64,000 bases of DNA, from the NCBI GenBank assembly GCA_026182355.1, contig JAPFBL010000105.1, positions 797,001 to 861,000 of the forward strand. The letters run 5' to 3'. Source of the DNA: Hermatobates lingyangjiaoensis. Taxonomy: Eukaryota; Arthropoda; Insecta; Hemiptera; Hermatobatidae. The notes under the pieces were generated by a model, which had not been told where the DNA came from, ran no database searches, and worked only from the letters and a program-made list of their open reading frames with translations. The translations under genes and the position numbers were made by a program. Shown here one piece after another: positions 50,101-57,940 of the stretch (position 1 is its first letter; every line of letters starts with the position of its first letter).

Positions 50101-53100
50101 GTACATTAGGAAAGGTATATTTCTCAAATGCTATTTTAAACTGTCCCTAAATTAGGATGGTTGTTGTAGGACTTTGTTGCAGTTGAATATCTCAACTTTA
50201 GTATTTTTTTAAAATCTAACTCAAACATTATTGAACTGTCATGTTAATCCTACGGGAGGTTGTTAGTAACTATTCAAGAACAATAACTATTCAAGCTCAT
50301 CCTTCTCCTTGGGTCAGTTCCGGATTTAGTCCCCATTCCAGAGCAACCTGAGAGTTTATGACTAGTCACAGTGTACTTCTTAATATGTTATAGAACATGG
50401 AAACTTCCAATTAATATAGTGAGAGAGAAAATTGACGAGGCAAGGCATACATTTCTCTTTAATTCTTATGAAGTATTCTTTAGAACAGTTGTCTAACTGT
50501 TTAGTTGAAGTATTGTTTAGAACAGTGACAAATTGATACATTAGAGCATACATTGAGCATTAGAGCTCCACGAACCTAAGGGAAACTTGATCTACAATAA
50601 TATGTGAAATAATTGTAAAAACATTATATTATTAATGATGAAATAAAAATTACTCTATTCGCTAAATCAATTGATTTAATTAAACAAAAGTAAACAATTT
50701 TTAACTGTATATTTAATTATAAATTACAAAAATATTAAAAAATATAGTTTTACTAGAAGTTTATAATAATGTATTTTTTTTAACTAAGTGTGTCCACTAG
50801 CTAGTCAAATTGAGAGGAGGGGGAAATGACAATTTGTGATTGGCCAATTAGAAGAGCAATATTAGTGGTAAGTCATTGATTTCGCTATATAGTTGTCATC
50901 CACCCCTTTCCACTCTAAAGGCACTAAATTTGGCAAATATATTTATATAAACATATAAGCCACAGTAAGAAATTTCAAACTTGAAAATTACGAATAAAGT
51001 TTCCATACAAACAACCGTTTCGAGCACGTTCTTTGACCTTCTTTAGCTTTCTTTATAACAAAACATGACAACAATTTTTAAACAATAAAATGAGGAAATC
51101 AAAATATGGAAGGTGTAAGAGACATACCTGCATTTAGTGGGAAGATAAAAATGGGAATTAGCTATACAAGTGACATTTTAAACCCTAACAAGTTTGTATT
51201 TAGAAAATGGTTAACCTATCAAAGCAAAAATGTCATTTTGTCTTACTTAGCAAATCTTTAAAATTTCTTCAACCGTTCATTATAGCTTGAAATATTAATT
51301 AAAAGGGCCTATCTCTTTCTTTTCAGTTTAAGTTGTATAAAAAACTGATTTAGTCTAGCTCTGTGAATTGTGAACATGATATGTCCTTCTCCCCCCTCCC
51401 TCGATCATTAAACTTGCTAAAAGTGTAAACTGTCACTTGCTATAGTTAATTCTAATTACAAGCAGCTTTTCTCCATGACCTCCATATTTCAATTTATAAT
51501 TTTTTAGTTTAATAAATTAATATATTCTGAGACTATGATCGTCTGACCGGCAACGGTCCTCGTCAAAGTCAACGAAATGAATGGATTAGGTGAAAGTGAC
51601 TAAGTAGTTTAGTATCGTGGATGTAGACAAAGGAGGTATTTTAGAAAGGAGTAAAAAAATTAGACTAGACAAGGGGAAGTGATCCAAAATTAAAAACACG
51701 GTCTGCCAGGTGATTTAAACTAACTGGACAAGACTATCGGCTGACAGATAGTGTGCCTTTCATACATTTTTCAAATTGCTTTTAATTCATGTTTTGTAAA
51801 AGTCTTCTCTTTTCCTTGACTTTTACTCCTTTCAAAATACTTCCCTAACCCTGAACAACAATTTGACTTCTCCTATTCCATTCATCATGGGGATGAGAAC
51901 AGTTCTTGGTGGAAGATCCCAAATCAAGTTCAATGTTTTACTGTGGTTTGTATACGTTGAGTTTTATCTCACGTGATGTTTATTGTGAATCCTGATATAT
52001 AACACCTTGCATTGCCCACTGCTTTCAATTAGAAAACTGAAATGCTTTCAGGGACTACATTCATTAAACAGCTCTAGACTCGAGCAGGTTGTCATAGTGG
52101 TTAGATTCAACTATAATACCAAGGCTTTTTATAATGCTCAGTCAATTTGAAGAGTAAGAGGATTTTTCTTTGCTGCCTTATAAACTAGTTTTCAACCTGT
52201 ATCAATAACTGTTTTTTATCCATTTTTATAAAGAGATAAGTTATATCAACTTCATACATTTTTGTATGTAATTATCTAATTCCAGAATTATTGTAATAGT
52301 TTGTTGAAGAAAAATCCATGCTGACTGCTTATTTTTTTTATGAATTATGCCATGTTATTACTTTCCAGCAAACATTATTATACATAATGTAAGTTAGCAT
52401 TATATATTATATTGTGTAGATAGTGTAACAGTATGCATAGTGTGGATTTGTGCTGCTTTTCACATTATGTAGAAGTACTATTGAATTCTATGTTATAGAA
52501 AATTTCATGAATTTCTAAATGAAAATCACTTTAACAAATATTTTTTGAAGTTTTTTTGTGGCTAAGAAAATTAATGAATTATTACACATCTGATTATCAT
52601 TCAAACATATCTACTATCACTTTAACATTATTTGATAATCCTATCGTTCATTTGGTATTTGCAATAGGACTGGTAACAAAGCAAAGAAGTGGTAAATGAA
52701 ACTACGCTAAAAGGAACGACACGTCGAATAACAGTAAAAGAACTGACGAAGTTGACTTCTATACTTTGGCATGTTTCGTCATCTAGAGTAGAAGTGGGCA
52801 GCTAGGTAGTGGCGCAGTCACTGTTTACCATCTGCACTCATATCGCACACAAACATATGTCAGATGCAATGGTATACAACTATGTGAAGAAACCGTGGTC
52901 TCTAACATGTCCTGTCATTAGCTGACCTGCTTTTCCTACTTCTTCTTTTAATCCTTGCAGTTACCGTGTCATACTTTTTCATCCTGCACCTAATAGTGAC
53001 AGTGGCAATGCAGTATCAGAAGCCACTAAGTTAAGCCTTCCCATCAATGATCATATATCGTCGAGGAAATTGATCGTCTGATATATTATCAGTTCTCTAG

Positions 53101-56100
53101 TTATTAGTTCTGATTTATGATTAGTAGTTCCCTAATAATGTAAAAGTTCATAGTTTTTCTTTTTATAAAAAATTCTGATTTTAAATAAAGAGGATTTTAA
53201 ATAAAATAGCAATGTCAGTATTTCAAAATTTGATTTGAACCTTAAAAACTACTGAATTCTGATTTATTTTAGGTCTTTTACTAGATAAATTATAATTATA
53301 ATCCTTACATATAAATCGACAGCATTATGAAAAGAGTGAAACAATCTTTGACATTATCTGAAATTAAGAAATGATTTTGAAGAAGGAATTTGCTAATAAT
53401 TCCCCATAAACCATACTTAAAACACATACCATACTTTATGAAAAAGTTAGACATCTCAGTTGTATTCAGTAGTGGCGATAACTTGTTGAATCGGCTGGTC
53501 CATAACTCTAAGAGAAGCCAAAAAAGTGTTGTGTGCACAGAATTTCATTCAAAAGTTGTGGAATGGTTTACACTAGACGGATATGAAAAGATTTTGCCTC
53601 GTTTTGTTGGTATAACGTTGTTTATAAATATACATATGGGTTACAATGACTCAGCCATTTAGCCGACCACTTGTTCCTCTTATGAAGAATGGTGTAGAAA
53701 AGCATAGAAGTGAGTTATGTCAGTTCTTTCAATGTATTTTTGAGTGTTGTCCTTATGGACTGCTTCATATTTAAATTATATAATTGTATATAATATATAA
53801 AATGAGCAATAAGACCTCTTGAATACGAAGTTTCATCTGTACAGGGTCACTCTTTCGTTTTATTAAACAAAAGTTAACTGAATCTTCTTTTGTTTCATAG
53901 CCATTCATATACTGAATCAAGTATTATTATTTACTCTACTACAAGTCCAAACCTTTTCAATTTGATCAAACCAAACTAATAATTTTTCATTTCTAAGATC
54001 ATGACAGGAATGATCATTGTCAATGATCTTATTTACAGATTAATATTATGAAGTAATTTAATATACTGTATTTCAATTTGCCTGTATTAATATTGGTAAT
54101 ATTACATTTTATCATCTTATGAGATATTTCTGATTGCACTTATCACAATTTCACTAAATTTTATTTTGTTTTAATATGTGTGATTTCAAATTTATTGTAA
54201 AGTATAGCCATACTTATATTGAACATGTTATCTGATTAACATTTATGCTCTAATGAGAAAACAAACTCGTATGTTTTTGTTAAATAGAATACAGATTAAT
54301 GATGCAGAAGACATTTATTCAGGGAATACTTGTAATCAATATACAAACCATACATTTCAGCAATTCAAGCTATGTTAAATAGTATCATCCTTAGTGCAAA
54401 AGAAGTTGTTAGTAATGTTATTTGAAAATTACCTCGTACGTTGTCTTCATAACCTGTCCTACTCAGACATAGTTCATTGGGCAAACTGATATTATTCGTA
54501 TTACTGTATTCATACCTTCTTTGAATCGATTATTGTATTCCTAGTCGATGTATATTATTTGATTAGCTCATGGACATGACACAGACGAAATAAAATTTGA
54601 TGGAATGACTGCATAAAGGTCGTCAAAAGGACTAAGTCTGTCAACAGAAGAACTAGAAATTTATAACATAAACTTCTTGACGAGACCATAATTAACAACC
54701 GACCACCTGACTGACCACTTATCGACCATCGGAAAATATGAAGAGAGAAAAAAGCTAACCTGGGGTAGACTAATTGATTAAATCTAATTAAGAAAGAAAT
54801 AATAATTTAATAAGTAAAAAGAATTATTGGATAAAAATATTAAATTATTTAAAAATTAAATTTGGTTAACTGTTTAGATAAAATAATATAAAGAAACCTG
54901 TCGAAACAAGAATTTAATGCACGAGGCAGGAAGATGTATCTTTCAAATAATAATATAAGTTGTAGATAATATTGCTTGATTTTAGATTTAGTTATTGCAA
55001 CTTATTTTTTAATCTTCTTTTTTATATTATGGCAATCTTTGCAAATCAAGTGAGTACAATATTTTGTATTGAAGATGTGCGTATACAGTGTTTTGCACAT
55101 ACTAGTAGTATGACGTGAGTTAATTGTTAAAGATGGATTTTATATTATACTGTTTTATAACAATTTACTTTTTATCATATCTTTATTAATTTCCGTAATT
55201 TTTAGTGGTGTTACCATTACAATTGATGTATATTTTCTTTGCTCATTTTTTGATTCAAGCTCACAAAGATGTTTAAAGAATAATTGTTTTTCTTCAGAAC
55301 TCAGTGACTATAGTAAAATATTATAAAATCAGTAAATATTATAAAATAATAATTACGAAACAACTACCTTTATCACTGCTACCTCTGGTACTATGGAAAA
55401 CTGAATAGTAGCATTTTGCACCATTTTTGCCTTTTGGTGCCTTTGTTAGAGATGAGAAGTTTTGTAGCCTATATTTGTGTTCTTTGTGACCAGTTTAACA
55501 GTCAGCGAGGTCAGTCACTGGTGTAAGATGCATTCATGAAGGTTGTTTACGAAAATAATATTTAGATTTGGTTCAAACGAAGAAACATTCATAATGACCT
55601 TTAATCATATTTTGTTGGTCATTACGAAGAAAATATAAGTTTTTAAATATAAATGAAATGTTAAATATGTGCAAATTACATAGAAACTGCAGAATATATA
55701 TGTATATAATTAAATGTGTTAATATTTATCCAATAATCATTTAGAACCACAGTTTTTTAAGTTTATTTTTATTGAAGTTTCCTATCTGCTAGACTAGAGT
55801 GTTAAACTGATTTTGTCGTTTATGTTTTGAATTTAGACATAAAAACTTACACTTTATCTGCAAGATTTTAATTATTTTTTTTAAATTTTACAGTTGTCAA
55901 GTTTGACCTTTGAGTTCTTGAAATTATTATTTATTATTAAGAACACTTGTCATGAAATTTAAATTATTACATGAAATGATACAGAAATAGTTTCTACTCA
56001 TTTTTTTTTATTTTTCGAAATGAATATTTGGTTTCTTCAGAATCCGCAGGTTTTATCGTCTTTTGCAATCATCGCTATTACGGTTCGACGCTAAAAGCAG

Positions 56101-57249
56101 AGAAATCTTCTTTTTAATGTCGATAATATTCTTGACTTCTTGTGTTGATTAAAGTCTTTCTGGTTTATGTTGCCTTACTTTATTTAAAATGGTAAGTTAA
56201 TTTTTATTTTCTGTAATTACTGTTAATCTCTTACTTAGATTAATTACGAGTTATGCAAGCAGTTTTTTTCACATCTCCTTCATGAAAAATTAATATTTCT
56301 GTTGATCATGAAGTTACTATATTTCTTTATTTCTCTTGCATTCGTTCATTACGAGTACAACAAAACCTTAAACATTCGTCTTTAAGTTTGTTCTTTTTGA
56401 CATCATCTATTAAATTTAAATAATATATACTTTAGTAATTGAGAAAATAAATAATTAAAATTTGTTTAAAGTCATTTTGTGATTGAATTAATATTCCTTA
56501 TACCTACTTCAAGTATGTCTAGTGGTGGTTGCTTGCCTTAAGTACTGAAGATTGTAAGTTCGATTCTTCGCCGTGACCCAAGATTATTCATGTTGGAGAT
56601 AAGAAATCTTGTGCTTAATGACTCTCGGACAAGAGTATGAAGCAGGTGGGCCTTATCTGAACTATGTCAGGCAATGTGAAGGTGAATCACAGGGAGTCGA
56701 GATTATTTAAGATCCTTTCTCTAATTAATTGCAGTAGGCCAAACTTTTAGTACTTCTGATGCAGAATCATGCCAGTAATGTGGCACGCTCACAAATAAAA
56801 ATTGGTGCTCTAGAAGTCTGTAATAGTTTGAGTTGAAAACGAAACATAGTTTGATCAGTAGTTGGTCATCAGAAAATCTCTCTCCCTGTATTTTCTCTTC
56901 CGACCTTCTTCTGATGGGAAACTGTTGTTTGGAATATCGATCCAAGCAGTTCTAGATATTTTATCTGTTACTTTTAATGTTTAATAAATCTGGTTAGATG
57001 CCCTTGGATTTTGGATTAATCCACTTTACTTAACATAAATTATAGTTTCAATTGAAAGAGACAAAAACATTAATTTATTATTTATGTTGTGAACCAGGTT
57101 ATGGACTTTTAGCAGAAGGGGCAAACGCCACCGGTCAACCAAACTCCACAAGTCTAGCCTTAAACCCGACCGGAAGCGGCGCCCTTTCTGACTACGAACA
57201 GGCCAGGCTACAGTGCGTCCAACGTCCCTCCCATGTCATCTCACACTAA
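16723..57249 (+). CDS. SLC6A19-like: SLC6-family neutral amino acid transporter gene (partial, 11 exons)
   Basis: This is a multi-exon gene for a 12-TM Na+-coupled amino acid symporter of the plasma membrane. Joined coding segments are 16723-16955, 32353-32577, 35430-35540, 36739-36980, 37065-37212, 38767-38968, 40026-40185, 42053-42215, 44295-44495, 45248-45356 and 57098-57249, giving about 647 residues from TM2 to the stop. Landmarks shared with vertebrate B0AT1/B0AT3 include NSFQ-x-[50 protein letters not shown] and WQVTWR. Members of this group take up neutral amino acids across epithelia, but the substrate here is inferred only. The 5' end (N-terminus and TM1) is absent from the window. 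NTT4/SLC6A15-17 was considered and fits less well. Family assignment is very secure and the subgroup fairly secure. Confidence 0.93.
16956..21776. other. First part of the 15.4 kb intron after exon a
   Basis: AT-rich intron. It includes an ATA/ATAA trinucleotide-like run at about 18054-18077 and two loosely related blocks near 18360-18420 and 19350-19405 that share CCGATCGTTTC/CTGATCGTTTC and CCGTGATTGTG words. No coding segment recognised. Confidence 0.5.
21777..22715 (-). mobile_element. Snap-back mariner-type element flanked by TA
   Basis: The ends are near-perfect inverted copies starting CGAGGGTCGTCCAGAAAATA, each next to TA, the target of Tc1/mariner insertion. The arms are 21777-22143 and 22350-22715 (about 366 bp). 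Both are the same 5' end of one element, so it lacks a normal 3' end. The arm sequence encodes a mariner/SETMAR-type N-terminal region ([11 protein letters not shown], then MSESMVRRW). The centre, 22144-22349, continues on the minus strand with [34 protein letters not shown] and RKVSARW, the second helix-turn-helix region. The catalytic domain is missing and one arm has a 1-base deletion, so no functional transposase is made. Confidence 0.92.
22716..23600. other. Intron DNA with a decayed dispersed repeat
   Basis: Holds a short TA run near 23395-23408. On the minus strand at about 23460-23520 there is a repeat block beginning CTTCAGCTACTC and containing CCTGATGACGACGAATG, related to the block at 48140-48240. 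Another signature (GACGGATTTTCCGAAAA) lies at 23276-23294. No gene. Confidence 0.5.
23601..24480 (+). pseudogene. Degraded Penelope-like retroelement, C-terminal part
   Basis: Broken reading frames together show a Penelope-like pattern. After a reverse-transcriptase tail region come the cysteine cluster with [12 protein letters not shown] and the His-Arg-His-Phe-Thr-Ser-Thr motif, a second cluster (LDCTKCVSF) where the GIY-YIG endonuclease starts, then [24 protein letters not shown] and a final [12 protein letters not shown]. The frames shift several times and contain stops, so no protein is made. It lies inside the 15.4 kb transporter intron, on the gene's strand. Confidence 0.7.
24481..25291. 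other. T-rich intron DNA, no gene seen
   Basis: A T-rich stretch (24480-24780) follows the Penelope-like remnant and may be its 3' part. The rest is unstructured intron. Confidence 0.4.
25292..25451 (+). repeat. 160-bp perfect direct repeat, copy 1
   Basis: By eye, identical base for base to 26297-26456, and exactly 1005 bases upstream of it. No coding frame. The ends are not TG...CA, which argues against classical long terminal repeats, and I see no flanking target duplication. Confidence 0.93.
25452..26296. other. Unique DNA between the two 160-bp repeats
   Basis: AT-rich. It starts with a small local reiteration of ATCAATTTAATAT and CATGAGTAA words at 25465-25512. No frame with recognisable content. 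Confidence 0.5.
26297..26456 (+). repeat. 160-bp perfect direct repeat, copy 2
   Basis: Second identical copy; the sequence diverges abruptly at both edges from the context of copy 1. Such exactness in otherwise decayed intron DNA means a recent event or an assembly artefact. Confidence 0.93.
26457..28349. other. Intron DNA, no gene seen
   Basis: Includes a 69-residue open frame at 27823-28032 without recognisable motifs. Nothing else was supported. Confidence 0.4.
28350..28690 (-). pseudogene. Decayed LINE-type reverse transcriptase fragment
   Basis: Read on the minus strand, frames broken by stops and shifts give [43 protein letters not shown] (the palm motif usually Gln-Gly-Asp-Ser/Leu-x-Pro-Leu-Leu-Phe-Asn) and [13 protein letters not shown] (the catalytic Tyr-Ala-Asp-Asp, here with Asn), then [11 protein letters not shown]. 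This is the order of non-LTR retrotransposon reverse transcriptase motifs. The changed catalytic Asp and the stops mark it as dead. Confidence 0.75.
28691..32352. other. Rest of the 15.4 kb intron
   Basis: A-rich between 30200 and 31300, with many short broken frames that may be an old repeat I could not identify. The open frame at 31596-31808 (with [16 protein letters not shown]) has no match I know. A repeat signature lies at 31535-31549 on the minus strand. Confidence 0.4.
32353..32577 (+). CDS. SLC6A19-like: Transporter exon b: extracellular loop 2 and TM4
   Basis: 75 codons, phase 0 at both ends, bounded by TTTTGCAG and AAG|GTTTGT. It begins NPLPWSTCP and contains an Asn-Gly-Ser glycosylation sequon. 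The cysteines in STCP and ECD match the conserved extracellular loop 2 disulfide pair of SLC6 transporters. YFWYR and the linker PGGLKWW follow, then TM4 ([20 protein letters not shown]) and IQSSGK. The YFWYR and Trp-Trp signatures point to the B0AT group. The short 5' extension of this open frame is intron. Confidence 0.94.
32794..33288. repeat. 247-bp tandem duplication in intron
   Basis: Unit 1 is 32794-33040 and unit 2 is 33041-33288. They differ at roughly seven positions and one single-base deletion. Each unit contains the perfect 18-base palindrome ATCATGGGTACCCATGAT (32963-32980 and 33210-33227) and is GC-richer than the intron around it. It starts about 215 bases after the donor of exon b. 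No coding frame. Confidence 0.93.
33289..35429. other. Intron DNA between exons b and c
   Basis: AT-rich, with a short TA run near 34456-34471. No exon or element recognised. Confidence 0.5.
35430..35540 (+). CDS. SLC6A19-like: Transporter exon c: TM5
   Basis: 37 codons, phase 0 at both ends, acceptor GTTGTAG and donor AAG|GTATGT. It encodes [20 protein letters not shown] (TM5), then [16 protein letters not shown], the extracellular segment leading to TM6. The YFTSLFPY and LTIF-IRG-TL-GA motifs are nearly those of vertebrate B0AT3 and B0AT1. The frame stays open past the donor for 26 more codons without family similarity, so that extension is intronic. Confidence 0.94.
35541..36738. other. 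Intron DNA between exons c and d
   Basis: No repeat family recognised. The stretch at 35940-36000 has short internal repeats of GGTCGTAA and CGGTCGTAAAG, echoed near 36400 (GTGGTCGTAAAG), suggesting a small decayed duplication. Confidence 0.4.
36739..36980 (+). CDS. SLC6A19-like: Transporter exon d: TM6 and TM7
   Basis: 80 codons plus two bases; acceptor ATTTTGCAG. It encodes [16 protein letters not shown], the unwound TM6 core ([19 protein letters not shown]), the intracellular loop with NNC, and TM7 ([23 protein letters not shown]) ending KCIE. TM6 forms part of the substrate and ion sites in this fold: Gln (36784), Ser (36796) and TM7 Asn (36892) match chloride-site positions, but the TM7 Ser is Ala (36904). 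The donor must be CA|GTCAGT at 36981, because the nearby GTATGA would put a stop at the start of the next exon. The split codon becomes His. Confidence 0.93.
37065..37212 (+). CDS. SLC6A19-like: Transporter exon e: extracellular loop 4
   Basis: 148 bases: one base completing a split codon and 49 codons, acceptor TTTTTTGCAG and donor CAG|GTGACC. It encodes the variable large loop between TM7 and TM8, ending [10 protein letters not shown], which parallels the conserved Cys-x-(2)-Glu/Asn-x-(2)-Leu segment before EGTGLAF in relatives. An Asn-Asn-Thr-Ser stretch offers overlapping glycosylation sequons on the outside. The loop looks shorter than in vertebrate B0AT proteins. The intron before it is only 84 bp. 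Confidence 0.9.
37213..38113. other. Intron DNA between exons e and f, with an old dispersed repeat
   Basis: Blocks at about 37485-37560 and 37990-38080 (GCATATGACGTCACTA, then CATATATTTCCAAGCAACC) resemble those at 40420-40470 and 41635-41720 (GCGCATGACGTCACTAC, then ATATATTTGTCCAATCAG). They are diverged copies of one repeat family spread over neighbouring introns. Confidence 0.5.
38114..38151. repeat. (TA)n microsatellite
   Basis: An unbroken TA dinucleotide run of about 19 units just upstream of the hairpin element. Confidence 0.95.
38191..38460. mobile_element. Palindromic hairpin element
   Basis: Arms of about 120-130 bases (38191-38313 and 38329-38460) are near-perfect inverted copies, both ending TCAGCTCAAAAACGAAGAAA in opposite directions, around a very short GC-rich centre. 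Each arm has the CTGAAGACGGATCATCC signature. No coding capacity; it resembles a foldback MITE. Both strands give a similar 67-residue open frame only because the element is symmetrical. Confidence 0.9.
38465..38620 (+). repeat. Dispersed inverted-repeat element, second copy
   Basis: Related to 16059-16240. The right arm is well kept (AGATCTTAGTCTTGTTTTCC, then GTGGTTTGATCATTGATTG and TTCACGTGTTTATGTGAAAT) and the left arm is cut short by an internal deletion. It follows the hairpin element directly and ends in a short TA run. Confidence 0.8.
38767..38968 (+). CDS. SLC6A19-like: Transporter exon f: EL4 helix and TM8
   Basis: 67 codons plus one base; acceptor TATTCTAG, donor ACAG|GTAATA. It encodes [16 protein letters not shown], the loop-4 lid helix very close to B0AT1. 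ELPGAPFW and TM8 ([18 protein letters not shown]) follow, then [14 protein letters not shown]8 carries part of the Na2 site in SLC6 proteins: the Ser after Gly-Ile-Gly is retained, while the preceding Asp of monoamine carriers is Gly, as is usual for amino acid carriers of this branch. Confidence 0.94.
38969..40025. other. Intron DNA between exons f and g
   Basis: AT-rich, no repeat or exon recognised. The open frame on the opposite strand at 39952-40164 is the shadow of exon g. Confidence 0.5.
40026..40185 (+). CDS. SLC6A19-like: Transporter exon g: TM9 and TM10
   Basis: 160 bases starting in phase 1 (split Gly codon) after TTTGCAG and ending GAGAA|GTAAGC. It encodes [22 protein letters not shown] (TM9), LKLFDSFAG, and TM10 ([18 protein letters not shown]) ending HE plus a split Lys codon. 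[13 protein letters not shown] aligns with the Gly-x-Tyr-Trp-Leu-x-x-(Leu/Phe)-Asp segment of B0AT1 and B0AT3, and ALLEM-(x)4-IYG matches their TM10. Higher GC than the flanking intron supports coding status. Confidence 0.94.
40186..42052. other. Intron DNA between exons g and h, rich in old repeats
   Basis: Blocks at about 40505-40600 and 41235-41335 share ATTCTTA, AATGAATGAAA and GGTGAAGAAAAAC-like words with 43045-43140 in the next intron. The 115-residue frame at 41610-41957 overlaps a copy of the GACGTCACTA repeat and has no family features. Confidence 0.5.
42053..42215 (+). CDS. SLC6A19-like: Transporter exon h: TM11
   Basis: One base completing the split Lys codon plus 54 codons; acceptor CATTTCAG, donor ATA|GTATGT. 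It encodes [14 protein letters not shown], then [27 protein letters not shown] (TM11), and the extracellular linker [12 protein letters not shown]. The D-I-x-x-M-x-G-x-x-P-(x)3-WQVTWR run is a hallmark of the SLC6A18-20 group and the strongest argument for that subgroup over SLC6A15-17. Confidence 0.94.
42337..42800 (+). repeat. 62-bp tandem array in intron
   Basis: About seven to eight units. Starts of the CCCATGTTTCTGTCTCA block lie near 42352, 42417, 42481, 42543, 42605, 42667 and 42729, with a truncated one near 42773, so the period settles at 62 after two slightly longer units. Each unit contains a pyrimidine tract followed by CACCACAG|TGGGGTGCATT, which looks like a 3' splice site. It lies about 120 bases after exon h. 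Confidence 0.93.
42801..44294. other. Rest of intron between exons h and i
   Basis: Contains another diverged copy of the neighbouring-intron repeat near 43045-43140 and open frames at 43203-43424 and 43506-43691 without recognisable motifs. Confidence 0.4.
44295..44495 (+). CDS. SLC6A19-like: Transporter exon i: TM12 and start of C-tail
   Basis: 67 codons, phase 0 at both ends, acceptor CATTTCTAG and donor GAT|GTAAGA. It encodes [13 protein letters not shown]12 ([22 protein letters not shown]), a positively charged membrane exit (RRF), and a cytoplasmic tail with [13 protein letters not shown] and [10 protein letters not shown]. The Tyr-Pro-x-Trp before TM12 is shared with relatives. The tail beyond RRF has no recognisable domain. 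Confidence 0.92.
44496..45247. other. Intron DNA between exons i and j
   Basis: AT-rich; nothing recognised. It ends in a T-rich tract and the acceptor of exon j. Confidence 0.5.
45248..45356 (+). CDS. SLC6A19-like: Transporter exon j: acidic C-tail
   Basis: The acceptor is TTTTTTTTGCAG, read in phase 0. It encodes [20 protein letters not shown], an acidic cluster of 11 Asp/Glu in 12 residues (after the Gln), followed by a basic stretch ([10 protein letters not shown]). The strongest-looking donor is GAG|GTACAT at 45344, but splicing from there straight to the last exon gives four codons and a stop. The end given here uses CTT|GTAAAT at 45357, which adds VHIS and a split codon and keeps the last exon's long frame open. 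A further unseen exon of length 3n+1 could also solve the phase. The exon itself is secure; its 3' end is not. Confidence 0.75.
45357..56509. other. Most of the 11.7 kb intron before the last exon
   Basis: No exon could be assigned. A good-looking acceptor (TTTTAATCCTTGCAG, ending 52960) is followed by frames that end quickly or need another phase. A decayed repeat lies at about 48140-48240 (minus strand CCTGATGATGACAGATG), related to 23460-23520. A TA run is at 49243-49257. Open frames such as 45871-46104 and 53390-53662 have no motifs. Confidence 0.4.
56510..56712 (+). repeat. tRNA-type SINE
   Basis: TCTAGTGGTGG at 56518-56528 fits the RNA polymerase III A box, and AAGTTCGATTC at about 56556-56566 fits the B box (GTTCGANNC), at a spacing usual for tRNA genes. 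The sequence does not fold into an intact tRNA and is followed by a non-tRNA body, which is the SINE layout. It lies about 390 bases upstream of the last transporter exon, in the same orientation. Confidence 0.6.
57098..57249 (+). CDS. SLC6A19-like: Transporter last exon: C-terminus and stop
   Basis: It follows a T-rich tract ending GAACCAG. Read in the frame entered with one base from the previous exon, it gives [16 protein letters not shown], a Thr/Ser/Gly-rich stretch, [12 protein letters not shown] and HVISH, then TAA at 57247. The segment is sharply GC-richer than its surroundings, which supports coding use. It is not recognisable in vertebrate relatives, whose tails are shorter. Entry in phase 0 would instead stop after VMDF. 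Assignment to the transporter rests on strand, composition and position, so it is less certain than the membrane exons; it could belong to an exon set not resolved here. Confidence 0.6.
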
Positions 57250-57921
57250 ATCTACATGCTCCATTGAATTTATCCAATTAGCATCATTTTGATTGTCCCT
57301 CAATACTCATCTAAACCAAAAACTATGTCAATGTTAACAGGACTCTGAACCTGGGACGAACGGAGGAAAGTAAAAAAAAATTATTTTGTTGATTCAATTG
57401 AATTGATCCTTATACCAAACTGATATTAAATATATTTGTCAAATAGTAGAAGAAATGATGCTACAATTTGAAATAGGATATTTACAAAACTCTTCAGTAG
57501 CCTTGAATTCAATTTCATGGTTAGCTATCCACTAACTGTTTCCGTGAATGCTATGCTAATTTCTGGTCTCCATATTTAATGATATTTGACTAGAATGTAG
57601 TTAATAGAATAACAAATATTTTTTTAAAATGATACATGAAATGCAAATCTTTTAAAAATATTTTAGAGTAATATTTTTATGTATATATATTTTAAAATTA
57701 CACATAATTTTTCCAATAATTATGGCTAATTATAAATAGTGTATTCAATATTTTAATAATTTTGGATTATATTTTTGTGGATAGAATTGAGCCGGTCTCT
57801 TGTTCTCTCAGGTTTAATATCTAATTTTGGGTTCCTTTTTGAAAAATATACGATGCCTCTATTGTATAACTGTATATTCAGTAAGTTTTGTTGAATGGAA
57901 ATAATGTAGATGCCAAATAAA
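57250..57921 (+). promoter_or_regulatory. Possible 3' UTR with AATAAA signal
   Basis: AT-rich sequence follows the transporter stop codon. An AATAAA hexamer at 57916-57921, with GT-rich sequence starting about 20 bases later, is a reasonable polyadenylation signal. Many other AATAAA hexamers occur in this AT-rich DNA, so the true 3' end could be elsewhere. Confidence 0.3.
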
Positions 57922-57940
57922 ATGTTGAGCAATACATTGG

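Noticed and set aside
52961..53080. Possible extra transporter exon after a good TTGCAG acceptor
   Set aside because: In the required phase it stops after about ten codons; the longer frame needs a phase that exon j does not supply.
53390..53662. 90-codon open frame in the last large intron
   Set aside because: No domain recognised, and the opposite strand is open over much of the same stretch.
56510..56590. Functional tRNA gene
   Set aside because: A and B boxes are present, but no complete cloverleaf or acceptor stem could be formed.
57061..57097. In-frame upstream start of the last exon (acceptor GAAAGAG at 57060)
   Set aside because: It would keep phase 0 but lacks a pyrimidine tract, and the added residues come from AT-rich intron-like sequence.
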